NCBI GenBank assembly: GCA_023974075.1
Contig: CM043808.1
Span: 20,730,136-20,794,135, forward strand
Reading direction: 5' to 3'
Source: Chaenocephalus aceratus
Lineage: Eukaryota; Chordata; Actinopteri; Perciformes; Channichthyidae
DNA: 64,000 nucleotides
Below the pieces are notes generated by a model. The model was given only the letters and a program-made list of their open reading frames with translations, was not told the DNA's origin and did no database searches. Made by a program: the position numbers and the translations under genes. Below are positions 21,943 through 48,133 of the stretch, piece after piece (the first letter of the stretch is position 1; every line of letters begins with the position of its first letter).

Positions 21943-23013
21943 CAGTGGCGTTTCTATATGTACAAAAGTGGTGGGGCACAAAAAACTCAGATGTCTATAT
22001 AGAGAGGTTCATGGCTGGTGAGGCACTGACTCTTCAGGTTTACAAATATATTAAATCAAAATATATTATTTTCAAAAGCTTTTTTTGTCTGATGTTTCAA
22101 TTACTTTTAAACAGACAGTTCAACCGAAGGATACCCAAAAAAATGTAATTTTATCATTTAAATATTGAATTGTTCTCTCTTAGTAAGATCCCATTTTCAA
22201 TAAAAGTGCAGTCTTACCTTGACTTGAAGATTAAGTCCATTTGCTTATCCTTCTGGACAAAAATCTCTATTACTTTTTTGTAAAAGTCCTCCTTATCTTC
22301 TTGTAGTTTCAAAAGTCTATCATAAATCTAAATAAACAATAGATTTTTGATTCGAAAATGATAAAAGTAGGGTAGACATGTGGATATTATCCGGCTGAAC
22401 AAAACGTGCATTTATCTAACAGCTACGTTTCCCACAGATCTTATTTTGAGCTATTTTCTAAAATCCTATGGAGAAATCGTTGCTTTTTTGTGGAGGGAAG
22501 CCATGCGCAGCTTACTTCCTGGTTTTAGGACGCCTCACTGCAGCTCTCTCTCCTCCTCTTCACACACCACACTTTTCGCGGCACACGTACTTACAGCCAA
22601 TCAGCTCTGAATTATGTGAGATGACGTATGGTGGGGATGGCAGCACTTTGCCCCTATGGTCATTATTTTTTGCCACACACATTAAATAGGAAAATACTCT
22701 GAGCATGCGCAGTGTAGTTTTTGCAGTCACCGTTCACTTAGACAATCAGAGGGAGGGGCAGGATCAGGTTTTGTCCCACATGGCTCTAAACAGCTCAATA
22801 GGCACACCCTGTAGACACTAATTAGAAGAACACATACTAAAACAGCAATGTACAGACGAATCAGATGATTAAACATGATCTTAAAATATATTTTATATAT
22901 TTTTTAATTAATTTTTTGCATTTTGTTGTAATCATTATTTTAATACTTTCTGCTGACACTAGGTGGGGCTGTGCCCCACCTGCCCCTAATGACCAGTCGC
23001 CACTGGATACCAT
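21935..23013. mobile_element. Non-autonomous hAT element (1,063 bp) inside a LINE, 8-bp TSD
   Basis: The element spans 21943-23005. Its ends are CAGTGGCG...CGCCACTG. The exact 8-bp repeat GATACCAT lies at 21935-21942 and 23006-23013. Subterminal GTGGGGCAC (left) and GTGCCCCAC (right) are also inverted. Removing the element and one repeat restores continuity of the LINE reading frame at RYGITAWYG, which shows that the insertion interrupted the LINE. No transposase is encoded. Confidence 0.94.
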
Positions 23014-23050
23014 ACCTAATGATGATTATCAGAACATTTCAAAGGGGACA
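23006..23050 (-). mobile_element. LINE reverse-transcriptase fragment, right half
   Basis: The minus strand continues the interrupted frame upstream of the hAT (IIIRYGIT, preceded by NVLI after an in-frame TGA). The match is lost beyond about 23050, where the LINE is 5' truncated or decayed. Confidence 0.6.
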
Positions 23051-25216
23051 CAGTCACATTGGATATTGACCTATGGATTAACTACATCATCGTTTTTATC
23101 GTTTTAATGCCATTGAAGACCAGTTTTGACCAGACAAAACCAAGGTAAGCAATGTTAGCGTTTTAGGCTACATAGCGCCACATGTTTTGATGTAGGCCTA
23201 CGTTTTTGTTGATAACGTCGCGAGTTTGTATCTTTCAGTGTTGAGGTGGGCACCGTTAGATTCTGTGTCTTTACGATCATAAACGATGTGTTGGATGTGC
23301 AGCTAGGATAAGTAATAAGGGAGCTAGGAGTGATTTTTGGTGCAGTAATAGGTTAGCATTTTTCGCTCGGGGCTAATTCAGAGGGTCAGTGTCAGCATTG
23401 TGTTTTAAAAAAAATAAAAATGAAAAAGACCAGTTAAATGAGTTTTTTCCCGTTATATGGATATACAATATTCATAGTTTATTAAATATTAAGTTTTCTT
23501 AGACGTTGTTTCCTGCAAATGACGCGATTTCGGCCCCGGAACCGGGTCCATGGAGCTTAAGAGGTTCAATGCTTTTTGATAAATGACTGTGGTGAGGCTT
23601 GACAAACATGCCCAGTTGGATGAAGTCTAAATGTAGTTTTTTACAGAACTAGAACCGAACAAAAATTCAGGCTTTGAGGATATTAAATAAAAATTACAAA
23701 AAATATATTTTACAGGTACATTTTTACAATACCCTTTAATTAGTTTTGAGTTTCTGTGTAAAAAGCCTTGACTATGGCACCAAGTTACCAAAATCCGATA
23801 AGATGACTTTCCTACATTACTTTTTACCTCGTTTTCCTTTTGTATGAAATCAGCAGTAAGAATAGTCAAGTAACTAATAATATATTGTTATTTGTTGTTT
23901 GTATAATGTTGTGCACATCATAGGGAAGCTCATTATCCCTTCAGTCAAGGTTAGGAGGTATTTAAGTAGTAACATAGCGCCACCATGTGGCCTCACACAC
24001 AGTTTCTCTCACACTCCAACACCAACAGGAACAACAGCAACTGTTTCTGTGAGCAAGGTTTAGCATTCCTTAGAATCAAATATGTTTGTATAATATTTGC
24101 AATGCATTGGTCAGGTAAAACACTGCCGTGCTTCGTGTGTGGTGTGCAGAGTCTTGTGAAAATAGCAAGATGATTTTTCTCTGCAGAGCCTCTTTGAGAG
24201 TGCAACAGTTCCCTCAGGCAGCAATGCAAATTGATATGGCACAGTCACAGTACAGAAAGCTGCTTTCAGGGTATATTTTGCAGTTTATACAAGCCTACAG
24301 AATAGCTTTTACATTATTATTCAAATAAAAACAAAGAATTTGGTTTCCAATAGCAGTTTTTCCTAATAACAAGGAGACCATGTTTGCTAGCGGAGAGTAT
24401 AAAGATGTAAAGAACGGCTTGGCGGCTATAATAGGATCAGCACCCCTCATTCTCCCACTCACATCAGCCTTCATTACGACTGGCTTTGAGCAGGATTATT
24501 GTGCCTGGAGGTGATGCTTATTTACTGTAGTTGCCCATGTGTGCTGGAGTTTTGCTGATGCATGTAATGTATGTGCATTCAATTCAATTCAATGCACATA
24601 CATTACTTGTTCTGTTTAAGTTATAAAGTTTAATTATCCATCCATGTCAAAATCTGGTTATTCCTTGAATTGCATAAGCTTTATCACCATGAAATGCAAT
24701 ACACTACATATTTCCCAATCACTTGATGTTAGGTTGTTTTGTGTTTATTTTGCACATATTGCTTAGTATGTTTACATCTATATTGCATATATTGCGTCTC
24801 TTTTACCAATAATTTCATTACCGCCTTCCTATTCATCTGCCTTCCATCCCTCAGTCATGTTGAATCCTATTAGCAGTGGATTATAGGACTAAGATGTCTA
24901 CACTGAGAGGGAGAGAGAGGGGCACAGCAGTAGAGCATGAGGAACACACAGTGAGTGAGAGAGAGAGAGATACCGGAGATACACAAAAAAAGAGAAGGAA
25001 ATGGAGAAAACCCCTCAGCCTGAAATGGGCTGGGAATGGGGTAGAAGTTGGTCTTTTACTGGGGTGAGTCACTGCTATTTAATAAAAAAATGTAAAACTA
25101 AGAAAAAAAGATTTCTGCAGAAGGCAATGCTAAATGTTATCATGATATCTGTGCATGCATGTATGCTAATGAGCGACTTCGAAAGTAAGAATAGTTTGGC
25201 TTTGAAGAGCAGGATA
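23051..25216. other. No gene recognised; one small palindrome
   Basis: This is intergenic AT-rich sequence. A 16-bp-arm palindrome with an 11-nt loop built from (ATTCA)n lies at about 24562-24604. GA-rich sequence lies around 24900-25020. No coding signature is seen. Confidence 0.5.
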
Positions 25217-25398
<182 letters not shown>

Positions 25399-25616
25399 GT
25401 TCATTGAGTTACCTGAGGACAATCTTTAGTAATGTGAGGGAGTAATCCCACTTTGCTAATTGCATGTGTTACTCTGCTAATATGCAGTAAATATTCTGAG
25501 CATGATACATTGATTTTCTCAGTTTCCAGCAGAGCCTCATAAGGTGGAGCACACACTCCTGTGTCCCGTCCCCGTTCTAACTAAAAAGGCCGGGACGAAC
25601 TAACCAGGTGGCAGAA

Positions 25617-28600
25617 ATGTCCCCCCTGTCCCTCACCCTCCCCCCCGGTTGGAGCCTGTGCTCTGCGCTCTGTATCCTCACCCTGTTGCTCCCCAAGGCC
25701 CGAGCAAACAGCCTGAACACGACCAATCAGCGTAATGGAGGGGGATCCCAGTGCGGAGAGTACACTAACCAGGTAATTACTGTAAACATCCGGAATACAA
25801 GCCAATGTAATCTCAACGAGCTGTTTCCTCCTCTTACTAGAGACGTGTCTGATCTCTGAAACAGCAACTCAACTCTCTGCTGGTTTCAGAAAATATACAT
25901 AAAGTCTGAATATAGTGCCAGACAGTTTAAGTACTTATACAACAAAAAAATAGTATTGAGGGAAAGTACAGATAATATCAGCAAAACAATACTCAAGACT
26001 AACCAAAGTGAATTTCTCGCTAAATGTGGTCCCGGTAAACAATATATTATTACATATTACATTTTGTAATGTATGTATTGTAGCATTTTACCAAAGTATT
26101 TTGTCAAAATGCAGCTATTTAGTGCATTATTTTGGTTGTGTGGGCCACGCCCCCTCCAATGTGTCACAAGAAAATTCTGAGGAGTGTTGAGATAACAAAT
26201 GCAGTTGGAAAAAATATATATATATTGCTAGACCAATCTATTTTCATAGTTTGATTATTTTTTGTGATATTTTGAACAAGTTTACCTTGAACAGCTGTTT
26301 AAAAGATGAGGATCATATTGTAGTTGTTAGATGTTGAGATCATTTGAACTCTTTAAATACTCTTGGGTAATTTTATTGAAAGAATTGCATTAAAATGTAT
26401 TTTTACAAGGTGAACATAACTAGAAAACTGACAACTAACATCAACTGGACTGCAGAATGATGTCATTTGATGCTCCATGATCAACTGCCAAAAACCAGAA
26501 ACATCCATGTCCTTATTGTGGTTATATTTATAAAAATCTACTGTCATATTTGAATTCATTCAAGGATAAGTTTACGGATAACATTGTGGATAGGAATGTA
26601 TGTTTAAGCCAATAAGTACCCAATCTACTGACTTAATATAATACAATATAACCATTAAAAACTACTTTTTGCAGATTTGCAGTATTGCACATGTACACAC
26701 ATTGAATTTAACAGAACAAATGGAAAATATTCCAAAAGAAAATGTATTGTAGCAAATGTTGTTATAACATCTAATTATAATTCATGTGCAATATAAAGTG
26801 TTTGATTTTTGAAGTGTTCTCTATGCTTGAGTCTGTTTTTAAGGACATGAGATAGAAAGTAAAAACTCTCTGCTTATGGCAAGAAACTGACTCGTGGTGA
26901 ATTTATTGATTTGCCAGAGTAAAGATTCCAGTCACAGCTAGGCTACCTGAGGCTGTAGTTAAATTATATATCACTAGATCTTTTTGACACCGTTGAGCAA
27001 CAGCAGGTCTGGAAGTTCTCACTGTTTTGTCATGGAACAGGTGATGGAGGATGGGATGTGCCGGCTGGTGGCCACGCTGCCTCAGCTGGAGGGACAGAAG
27101 TGCCCGGACATGTTTCGCTGCACAGATGAGGTCTCCTTCTGGCTGCATGAGAACGAGGAGAGGAAGCAGCAGATTGTGACGCTGCAGGAGACAATTTCTG
27201 AGCTGCAGGAGGAGCTGAGGAACCACCGGCACCGCATCAGAGTCCTCGAGCTGCATGTGAGATCTCCTATGGACTTAGCAGCCCTGGGTCAACTATCAGC
27301 AACAATCCTCTGAACTGCTTTCGGTTCCTCTTTAGTCCACATGCAGCTCACCGGATGTTAAACAATGTGACTGCTCCTTTTTAAAGACAAATGATATAAC
27401 TTTTTTACACATTTTGAAGAACTCTGCTCTTTAAATCTCTTCTGGCATTGAATATCTATTCAGAGCCAGACTTTTAGTTAAATATTAACTTATTATTATG
27501 TATTTCATCTGCTCAGGGCCTTTTTGCTAAATATTTGATCTGATAAGTCTTAAACATGGTTTGATACTTTACTTAGTGGTCAACTTTTATGAAACTTTAC
27601 CTAACTGTCTTAAAAAATCCACTCCTGTTCTGTGTTTTAGCACAGGAGACACATTAGTTGCTTACAGTTCTGCAGAGTAACATGGTGCCTGGTCATGGAG
27701 CTGGCTCCCCCCAGCATGTCCTTGACCTTAGTCACTAACAGGATTAGCCTACTACTCTTCCACGTGTTGCGTCTCAGGCAGTGAGCCTACACAAACAGAG
27801 GCTGTCAGCTGGACCGCTCAGTGGCAAAAGGTGGACGTTGGACAGGGTTCATGAGAACGGGGCCGTGGAGAGAGGGATCCAGGGTTTGTAGTAATGGGAG
27901 TTAGTGTTATCCTCCATGTCAAGGCTAGGAATAGACCACATACTGTGTGTCTGGCTTTACGTTTTAGAAGAGAGGGCTCGTCCTTTTTGTGCTGAGAGCA
28001 CCCGGAGACCTGCAGGTTTTAGTTTTAATGTGCTCACTTTACAGATGTAGGCCCCTAGTACTAAATTAAAGGCTTTGTTCATGGTAAGTTAAAGGCATAT
28101 TTCACCTCCATAAGTATCACTTGAAAATAAATAAATCACAAGGTGTAACTTAGAATTCTTGGAGAAAATGTCCTAGCATGCCTCGAGCTAAAATTAATAA
28201 TTCAAATATTCTGTACACTTTTTTTAAAGTGTCCTTACCCAGATCTCAGTTAATGCCTATATGTTCTGTGTTGTTATGAGAGCGGGCTTTTGTGATTGAG
28301 TATTTTCATGTATGTTGTCAGGGTGGAGAGAGAAGCCCGACAAATTCCTCCTTAGAGGAGCGTTTTCATGAGTTGGAGCATCACTTTTCTGAAACCAACA
28401 CCCTGCTGCACCTACAGGGCGCTCTGATCCTAGACCTCCAGGTACACCCATCATAAGAAGCCACAAAAAAAATCATAACTTATTTTGCACTGGGTGTTTT
28501 TTGATGGCTTCATTTCTTTTTAGAACCAGCTGCATAACCTGACACTTTTGGTGGATGATGTTAAAAAAAGCCCCGGGTGCTTGGTCAACATGGTCCGCCC

Positions 28601-30557
28601 CAACCCGCTGATGAGTGCCCAACAACCTCCTCAGACAGGTACACTTCAGAAGCAAACAGTGCGTGCAGTCTCACGTGCTGTGAGCCCCAGCAGAGGGCGC
28701 CAATGTCCCCTTGTGGATTTACTCCTACCAAATCGTATCTCACACTGTGTTCCCTCAGAGTTTCAGCATGTGAGAAACTGTCCAATAGACTGTGCTTCCA
28801 TCTACTACAATGGAGTGAGGAGATCAGGGCTCTACACAGTAGTGCCATTCCTTGCCGGCATACCTGTGCAGGTCTATTGTGATATGGACACAGATGGTGA
28901 GTCATAATTACAATCACATGAGTAGAACGTTCTATTGAAGATGTTTATTTTTAGCTGAACTTCAAGATTTTCCCACCAGATGTTGTCAAGCACAAACAAG
29001 CATTTCTCATTTCACAAGATGTAATACAAAATAATAACCCATCATACGTGGCATTAGTTCTGCAAACATAAGTCAATTATAAAAAGGCAGACGCTATTTT
29101 GAAGTTCACTATTGTCAACCGGATGCTATTGACATCCGGGCATACATTTGATAATGTTTTGAATCTATAGGTAATGCTATTCGAACCTTGTGACTATAGT
29201 CAACAATGCTATTTGCACCCGGGTGACAACTGCTTTTGACATCCTGGCATACATTTCATTATGTTTTGAATCTATAGGTAATGCTATTTGCACCCGGGTG
29301 AAAATATGCAACAAGGCTATTTGCACCCTGCATATATTACATTATTACAGTGAGAAACCAACACAATGTATGTCATTTATCCTAACTGTTACATGTGTAT
29401 CCTTCAAACCAAAGATGCAATGTCTCTGAAAAGATGTCTTCAACTCCCATTCGGACATTACTTATTTTGCCGCGCTTTGTTGCATTATGCAACGAGGGGA
29501 GGGGAGAAAGGGGGTTTGGTGTAGATAGCCGAATACCTGTTGCTATTTTCACCCGGGTACAAATAGACACTCCGGGGGGGAAATCCTGTACACAGCCTTC
29601 CTCATAAGAGATTTCCTGATTTCAGTTTTTTTGTATCAACTTAAATAGAAAGTCTTTTGGTTTTTAATTAACAAAACAAGGCATTTATGAACATTACCCT
29701 GATAGTGAGAAATTGCACATGCCCACATCCTGCCAACTCCAATGCTATACAAAGAAAACAAAACAAATTGAAGCAGAACAAATAATAGACAATACGATAT
29801 ACATCTAGTAATATACCGGTACCTACTTATTGCCTCAGGTGGGGGCTGGACTGTGATCCAGCGGCGCATTGATGGCTCATTGAGCTTTGACCGCAGCTGG
29901 AGGGACTACATGGACGGTTTTGGTGACCTGCACTCAGAGTTCTGGCTGGGAAACAACCACATACATGACCTGAGCACCCAGGGAGACTACAGCCTCCGCA
30001 TCGAGCTGGAGGACTGGAGCAACAGACACAAACATGCCCTCTACCAGAGCTTCAGGTTAGCGGCATACAAGTGCACAAACACGCACAACCATCTCTTGCA
30101 TAATGTCCCTACTCCATCATTGTGTGTTTGTGCGTGCAGTGTGGAAGATGAGGAGCATCTGTACCGTCTCCATGTGTCAGGCTTCAGTGGGACAGTGCAG
30201 GACTCTTTCAGCTGGTACCACGACAAGCAGGGCTTCAGCACCCCCGACAGTGGCAACATCTGTGCAGAGATCTCTCACGGCGGCTGGTGGTACAACCAGT
30301 GCTTCTACGCCAACCTAAATGGCGTCTACTACAGGGTGAGTGTACAAAGATCACCCCAAACATTATGCTTTTAATGTCATCTGAGTGTTTACTACTTCCT
30401 GTTCCTGCAGGGAGGCGTTTACACTCCTAAAGGCCTGGGGCCACTGGGTCCTGATGGGATCGTTTGGTACTCCTGGAAAGACTCTGACTATTACTCCCTA
30501 CGCAAAGTCAGCATGATGATCCGACCTCACTCTTTCAGAGCACGTTTGTCACCATGA
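25617..30557 (+). CDS. Secreted fibrinogen-like / angiopoietin-like protein, 8 exons, 434 aa
   Basis: The protein is likely an extracellular glycoprotein with an N-terminal signal peptide, a short coiled-coil region and a C-terminal fibrinogen-related domain (FReD). Such domains bind receptors, glycans or matrix partners. Exons: 25617-25772, 27041-27256, 28322-28441, 28524-28638, 28759-28896, 29839-30055, 30140-30335, 30411-30557. All phases agree and all junctions are GT-AG. Residues 1-30 are a hydrophobic leader. Residues ~53-200 contain heptad-like stretches (ISELQEELRNHRHRIRVLEL) with scattered Cys. The FReD (~210-434) shows [36 protein letters not shown], ICAE and GGWWYNQCFYANLNGVYY. The usual acidic calcium loop (FST.D.DND) is replaced by FSTPDSGN. 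The domain order matches ANGPTL and FGL proteins, but I cannot name the orthologue. ATG at 25617 is chosen because it opens the signal peptide. Confidence 0.9.
29113..29330. repeat. ~107-bp tandem duplication in intron 5 of the fibrinogen-like gene
   Basis: GCATACATTT followed by ATGTTTTGAATCTATAGG and TAATGCTATT occurs twice, about 107 bp apart. Shorter GCTATTTGCACCCGGGTG repeats occur nearby, with a related inverted form near 29539. The units are diverged. Confidence 0.65.
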
Positions 30558-31766
30558 CCCACCGTGGCCATGACAACAGAGAGGAGAGAAGAGCAACCCC
30601 GGAAGTAATGTCTGCAGAGCCATCTCACCAGGGATGTTTTTATTGACAGAGCTCATCATGAAGGAACTGAATGCCACTCTTGTCAACAAAGAAGGTCCTC
30701 TCTTCTGTTACCTCTGAACTACTCTACCTAAAGATCTGGCTCTATATCCTCAAAACTGTTTTTCTGCTGCGTATTTTTGCAAACACAAACTTTATACTCT
30801 GGAGTTCTGTAATGTTCCTGGACATTTCTCATTGAGTCAATGTGGAGTGAGTTCTTCCTTATTTTCTACTTCTATTTTGTACTTTAGTTTGATACTTTAA
30901 CACTTGACAAACTCTTATCAATACAGTTTAAAATGGTACATTTGTACGATGTGTTGACAGAGGAGGCATGTGCAGCTGGCAAGAAGACCATGTTTATTGA
31001 AGGATCTGCAGTTGTATGATTATCCAACTGTAGTCATTTTAAATTGCAGCCAACTATAAGCTATATCTATTGTGTAAACTGTTATTGAAATAAAAAGGGT
31101 TTGAATACTTTAACAGGTGAAAGGACACTGAATTATATTAGATATATTAACCCTTTGATATGATAAGTGCTCCTGTCTAACAGTATAGTCAGGCAGAGAA
31201 GATGTATGAGGACTGTGTAAACATACATACTGTATTGATGGTACAATAAACACTATATGTGTATACACAAAATGCAGTATTGGATGGTACTTTTACTTTA
31301 GTATTTTCTTTGTAGGCCACATTTTTACTTCTACATCACTACAATGCAGAGACAAATTTGTACATTTTATTTCACTACATTTGTCTGACAGTACTTTACA
31401 GACAATTTTTTCTGCACACAAAACATATAAAGGGCTACTAAAATATGATAATTTGTTATAAATTAAACTACTTGTAGTAAATACAGCTGTTACAATTAGA
31501 AGATTACTCAATTTGTGGATTGACAAAAAGTTAATTTGCAACCATTTAAATAACCTAAAGTCATTTTCATTGTTGCTTTGCTTATCATAATTTTAAGGTT
31601 TGTAATCATTTGTAAACCAAATTATGTATCCATTAATGAACAGATTATTGAGCAATAAAAGTTAACATGAATATATTTACTTTGGTAAATAATTGCTCAC
31701 TTCCTTACTGACAGAATGTGACGCAAGTGACACAATTGAATATATAAAAAAAGTGTTTTTTCAATT
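30558..31766 (+). other. 3' UTR and intergenic sequence after the fibrinogen-like gene
   Basis: AT-rich sequence with two AATAAA signals. No further exon is visible before the LINE tail. Confidence 0.5.
31089..31094 (+). promoter_or_regulatory. Polyadenylation signal of the fibrinogen-like gene
   Basis: AATAAA lies about 530 bp after the stop codon. A second AATAAA lies near 31245, so either could serve. Confidence 0.55.
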
Positions 31767-33440
31767 AATCAATCAATCAATCAATCAATGTTTATTTATA
31801 TAGCCCAATATCACAAATGTTACATTTGTCTCAGTGGGCTTCACAGTGTGTACAGAATATCAGTATGACAATACGACACCCTCTGTCCTTAGACCCTCAC
31901 ATCGTACAAGGAAAAACTTCCGAAGAAAACCCAGTTTAAAGGGAAAAATGGGAGAAACCTCAGGGAGAGCAACAGAGGAGGGATCCCTCTCCCAGGACGG
32001 ACAGACGTGCAATAGATGCCGTGTGTAAATTGAAAAGATAATACATTAGGTAGTCCAAATGTTTGGAAATGCATGTGTGTATAATAGGAAGATGAATCCA
32101 CGAGGATATCCATCCAGGACCGATGATCCAGGACCACAGCCACGACTCGCGATCCAGGGCTCGCGATCCAGGACACAGGACCGCAGGATCATCCATGACT
32201 CCGGATCCCGGCGTATATAGACACCAAAAAGAAAGACATTTGGGGAAACTGGGTTAATCGGAACATGAGAGTACACAGGTATAGACAGAGAGAAGGAAGA
32301 AGTAAGATGTCCCCCGACAAACTAAGCCTATATCAGCAAAACTAGGGGCTGAATCTAATCAGCCCTAACTATAAGCTTTATCAAAAAGGAAGGTCTTAAG
32401 CGCACTCTTAAAAACGGATAGGGTGTCTGCCGCCCGAACACAAACTGGAAGCTGATTCCACAAATGTGGAGCTTGATAAGAAAAGGCTCTGGCTCCCATT
32501 GTACTTGTAGAGACTCAGGAACAACCAACAACCCTGCATTCTTGGAACGCAATGCCCTAGTAGGACAGTAGGGTATAATGAGTTCTTTAAGGTAAGATGG
32601 CGCCTGCCCATTAAGGGCTTTGTAGGCGAGAAGAAGAATTTTAAATTGTATCCTGTGTTCTATAGGGAGCCAGTGTAAGGCAGCCAGAACAGGAGTAATG
32701 TGGTCCCTTTTCCTAACTCTGGCTAGTACACGAGCTGCAGCATTTTGAATCAGCTGAAGCGACTTGATTGACTTCTTGGTACTCCCTGATAATAAAGAGT
32801 TACAATAATCCAGCCTAGAAGTAACAAATGCATGGACTAGTTTCTCTGCATCGTTTTGAGGCAAGATATGCCTGATTTTTGCAATGTTACGTAGATGGAA
32901 GTAGGCGGTCCTTGAAATTGATTTTATGTGGGCGTTAAAGGATAAATCCTGATCAAATATAACACCAAGATTCCTTACAGTCTCACTGGAGGCCAAATTA
33001 ATGCCATCCATAGTTAGTATATCTTTAGATAATTTGTTTCGTAGATTCTTCGGGCCAAGTACAATAACTTCAGTTTTGGTCGTGTTTAACATCAAAAAGT
33101 TTAAGGTCATCCACGTTTTTAAGTCCTTGAGGCAGTCTTGAATTTTATTTAGATGATTAAGTTCATCAGGCTTGATTGATAAATATAGTTGAGTATCATC
33201 CGCATAACAATGAAAGTTTATAGAATGATTCCTTATAATATTGCCTAACGGAAGCATATATAATGTGAACAAAATAGGTCCGAGCACTGAGCCCTGTGAC
33301 ACTCCATGGCTAACTTTGATTTGCGTGGAAGATTCATCGTTAACACGTACAAACTGAGAGCGTTCAGATAGATAGGACCTAAACCAGCCTAAAGCAGTTC
33401 CCTGTATGCCAACTAAGTTTTTGTCTACAAGAGCACTCAA
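31767..33440 (-). mobile_element. L2-like LINE, copy 2, 5' truncated with a 361-codon open frame
   Basis: The minus-strand frame 33440-32355 stays open for 361 codons. It encodes the reverse-transcriptase palm, with GVSQGSVLGPILF and the catalytic YADD at residues 79-82 counted from the first Met. GVIFDQDLSFNAHIKSI, a LDYCNSLL segment and the C-terminal region follow. The 3' UTR occupies 32354-31800 and ends in a (TGAT)n tail at the left edge. Truncation at about 33440 removes the endonuclease and N-terminal palm, so the copy cannot move by itself. Its near identity to copy 1 (16374-17797) suggests fairly recent activity. Family inferred as L2/Maui-like. Confidence 0.88.
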
Positions 33441-35465
33441 ACAGTGGGGACATTTCTGATATGTGGAAATAAGAGATAACTCTAATCATACAGTACACAC
33501 ACTGCTGTTTATCTGTGGCATCCAGTGAGTGTTACTTATATTCAAATTACTCCAGGCATGGGTCACTCTTCAGAGACCTTTTGCCTATTGGCAGGTTTCT
33601 GCTAGTTTAGCAGGCATGTGTTGAGCAGAGGTTAAATGTGGGCTGAAGGATACAGGACGAAAACTGCAGGTCAGTTCATTTTAAACTATGGTAAATATAA
33701 AACAAAAATAAAGGTATTACAAGATTTTACACACTCAGTATGAGAGTATTTGTCTTATTGCTCCAAGCTTAGAAGCCCTAAACAGCTAAACACATACACA
33801 ACAAATATTGAGAATGCATGTACTGTGTGGTGCATGAAATCCTACATTATGTGGCCTCAACATCCAGCTGCACCTGATGGGGGCAGAGAGCTGTACATGG
33901 GGTAAAAGGGCTCTTTCACTTGCCCAACTACAAGAGTGCACAAACACACTCTTTGACCCTTCACACAGGCTGCCGACTCATTCTCATTCCTATCCATCTC
34001 TACACAAGAAGCTGCTAAAGCGAATAAGGGCTTCACTGTGAGTTATTCAGAGTGTGTGTGGTGTGCAGAGAACAAGACAAGGTTCCTTTCAAAAACACAC
34101 AAAGAAACTCCCAATGAGTACAAATCATTGTTTAATAAATCGAACAGAATTTCTGCTCCTCTCTGAGTTACACAGTATTGCAAATACTCCTATACATAAA
34201 ATAGTATCTCAATGACAAGAAGCACCTGATAGGTCAGATATAGAATATATTTATATATATATGTATATTTTTCAGGTATCAAGTGATAAGAAAACAAAGC
34301 GTGAACATGATTAGAGACTGATTGCAAACTGGGTGGTGAAAACAAAAAAGCAAAACTGCAAACAAGACATAATCCATGGCTTCGCCCCAAACTCTACTTA
34401 TAGTACAGATTCTTACAACTATCATTGCTGCTACACCTTCATATAAAACACCATAACATGGTCAAGGACAAATATCCTTCAGAAGAACAAGGAGCGAGAA
34501 AGAGGCAGGTTAATGTCCTTTAAACGCTTTCAATCATGAACCCCAACTTACGTATCAACATCCTACATTTTGTCTTCTCTCCTGAAATGTAAACTGCAGA
34601 GTCATGGTACGCAGGCTGGGGGGGGGGGGGGGCAGCCAAGTCAACCATTTCTATTTCCCTCAAAGGGGCAAGGCACGTGGTCAAGACAGGAAGGGGGTGG
34701 AGCTTCCTGTTAGCTTTTGAGGAAGTGCAGGATGAAAGGGGGCTAGGGAGTGCCAGCAGTGGACATACAGAGGACACACACTCTGGGCTTTGACAACTCT
34801 TACAAGACTAGGATTCATAAAAAAGCTCCACTGCTTTCACCAAAGATGTGCTGACTTTTTCAAATCTTAACGGTACTATTTAGAGGAAAAACATATTAAA
34901 ATACCGGGGGGGGAAAAGACAGTAAATCTCTGATTCATTGGCAACGCTGCTTTCAGAAAGGATGGCTTTTTTTCTTTCTGTATAGGAAACAAGTGGATAT
35001 CTTATCTTTACCACTAATAACATGGAAAATGGTAGAGTATTGATTCAAAATCAACTGTGAGCACAGGCATGTTGGCACCTAAAGCTTTACAAAACTTCAG
35101 ATTAGAGAAACTCAAATCAATGTAGCACTTTTACTTTCCTGTATAAACTGCAGGCCAGGACAAAGGAAAAGTGTGTGTGTAACAAGTGTGTCTTATTCTG
35201 CTATCAATGCAGGCCCTAAAATAAGTGTCAGCTGCTGCACACGCTCATCAACGGTCCATTTACATCTGAGGGCTCTGACGAATGTAACACCATGAGCAGG
35301 GACGGTTGGCAAGAGCAGTAAAGCAAGAGATGAGGTAAGAGTGAGAGAAAAGAAAGAAGTGACATTTAAATTAACAGTAGGGAAAAGTATGCAGTGTAAG
35401 CAAGAATATTTTGGATGTTGAGCTGGTTTAACTCTTCTTTCTTTGTAGTGCGAGACTGACGGCTC
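33441..35465 (-). other. Downstream and 3' UTR region of SNX9
   Basis: No exon is visible. On the minus strand the SNX9 3' UTR probably runs from 35465 towards a candidate ATTAAA at 34136-34131. A poly-G run lies at 34619-34632. The section 33441-34100 is intergenic with nothing recognised. Confidence 0.45.
34131..34136 (-). promoter_or_regulatory. Candidate SNX9 polyadenylation signal (ATTAAA)
   Basis: The plus strand reads TTTAAT, that is ATTAAA on the minus strand, about 1.3 kb beyond the stop codon. No canonical AATAAA was found closer. This is inference only. Confidence 0.3.
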
Positions 35466-48133
<12,668 letters not shown>

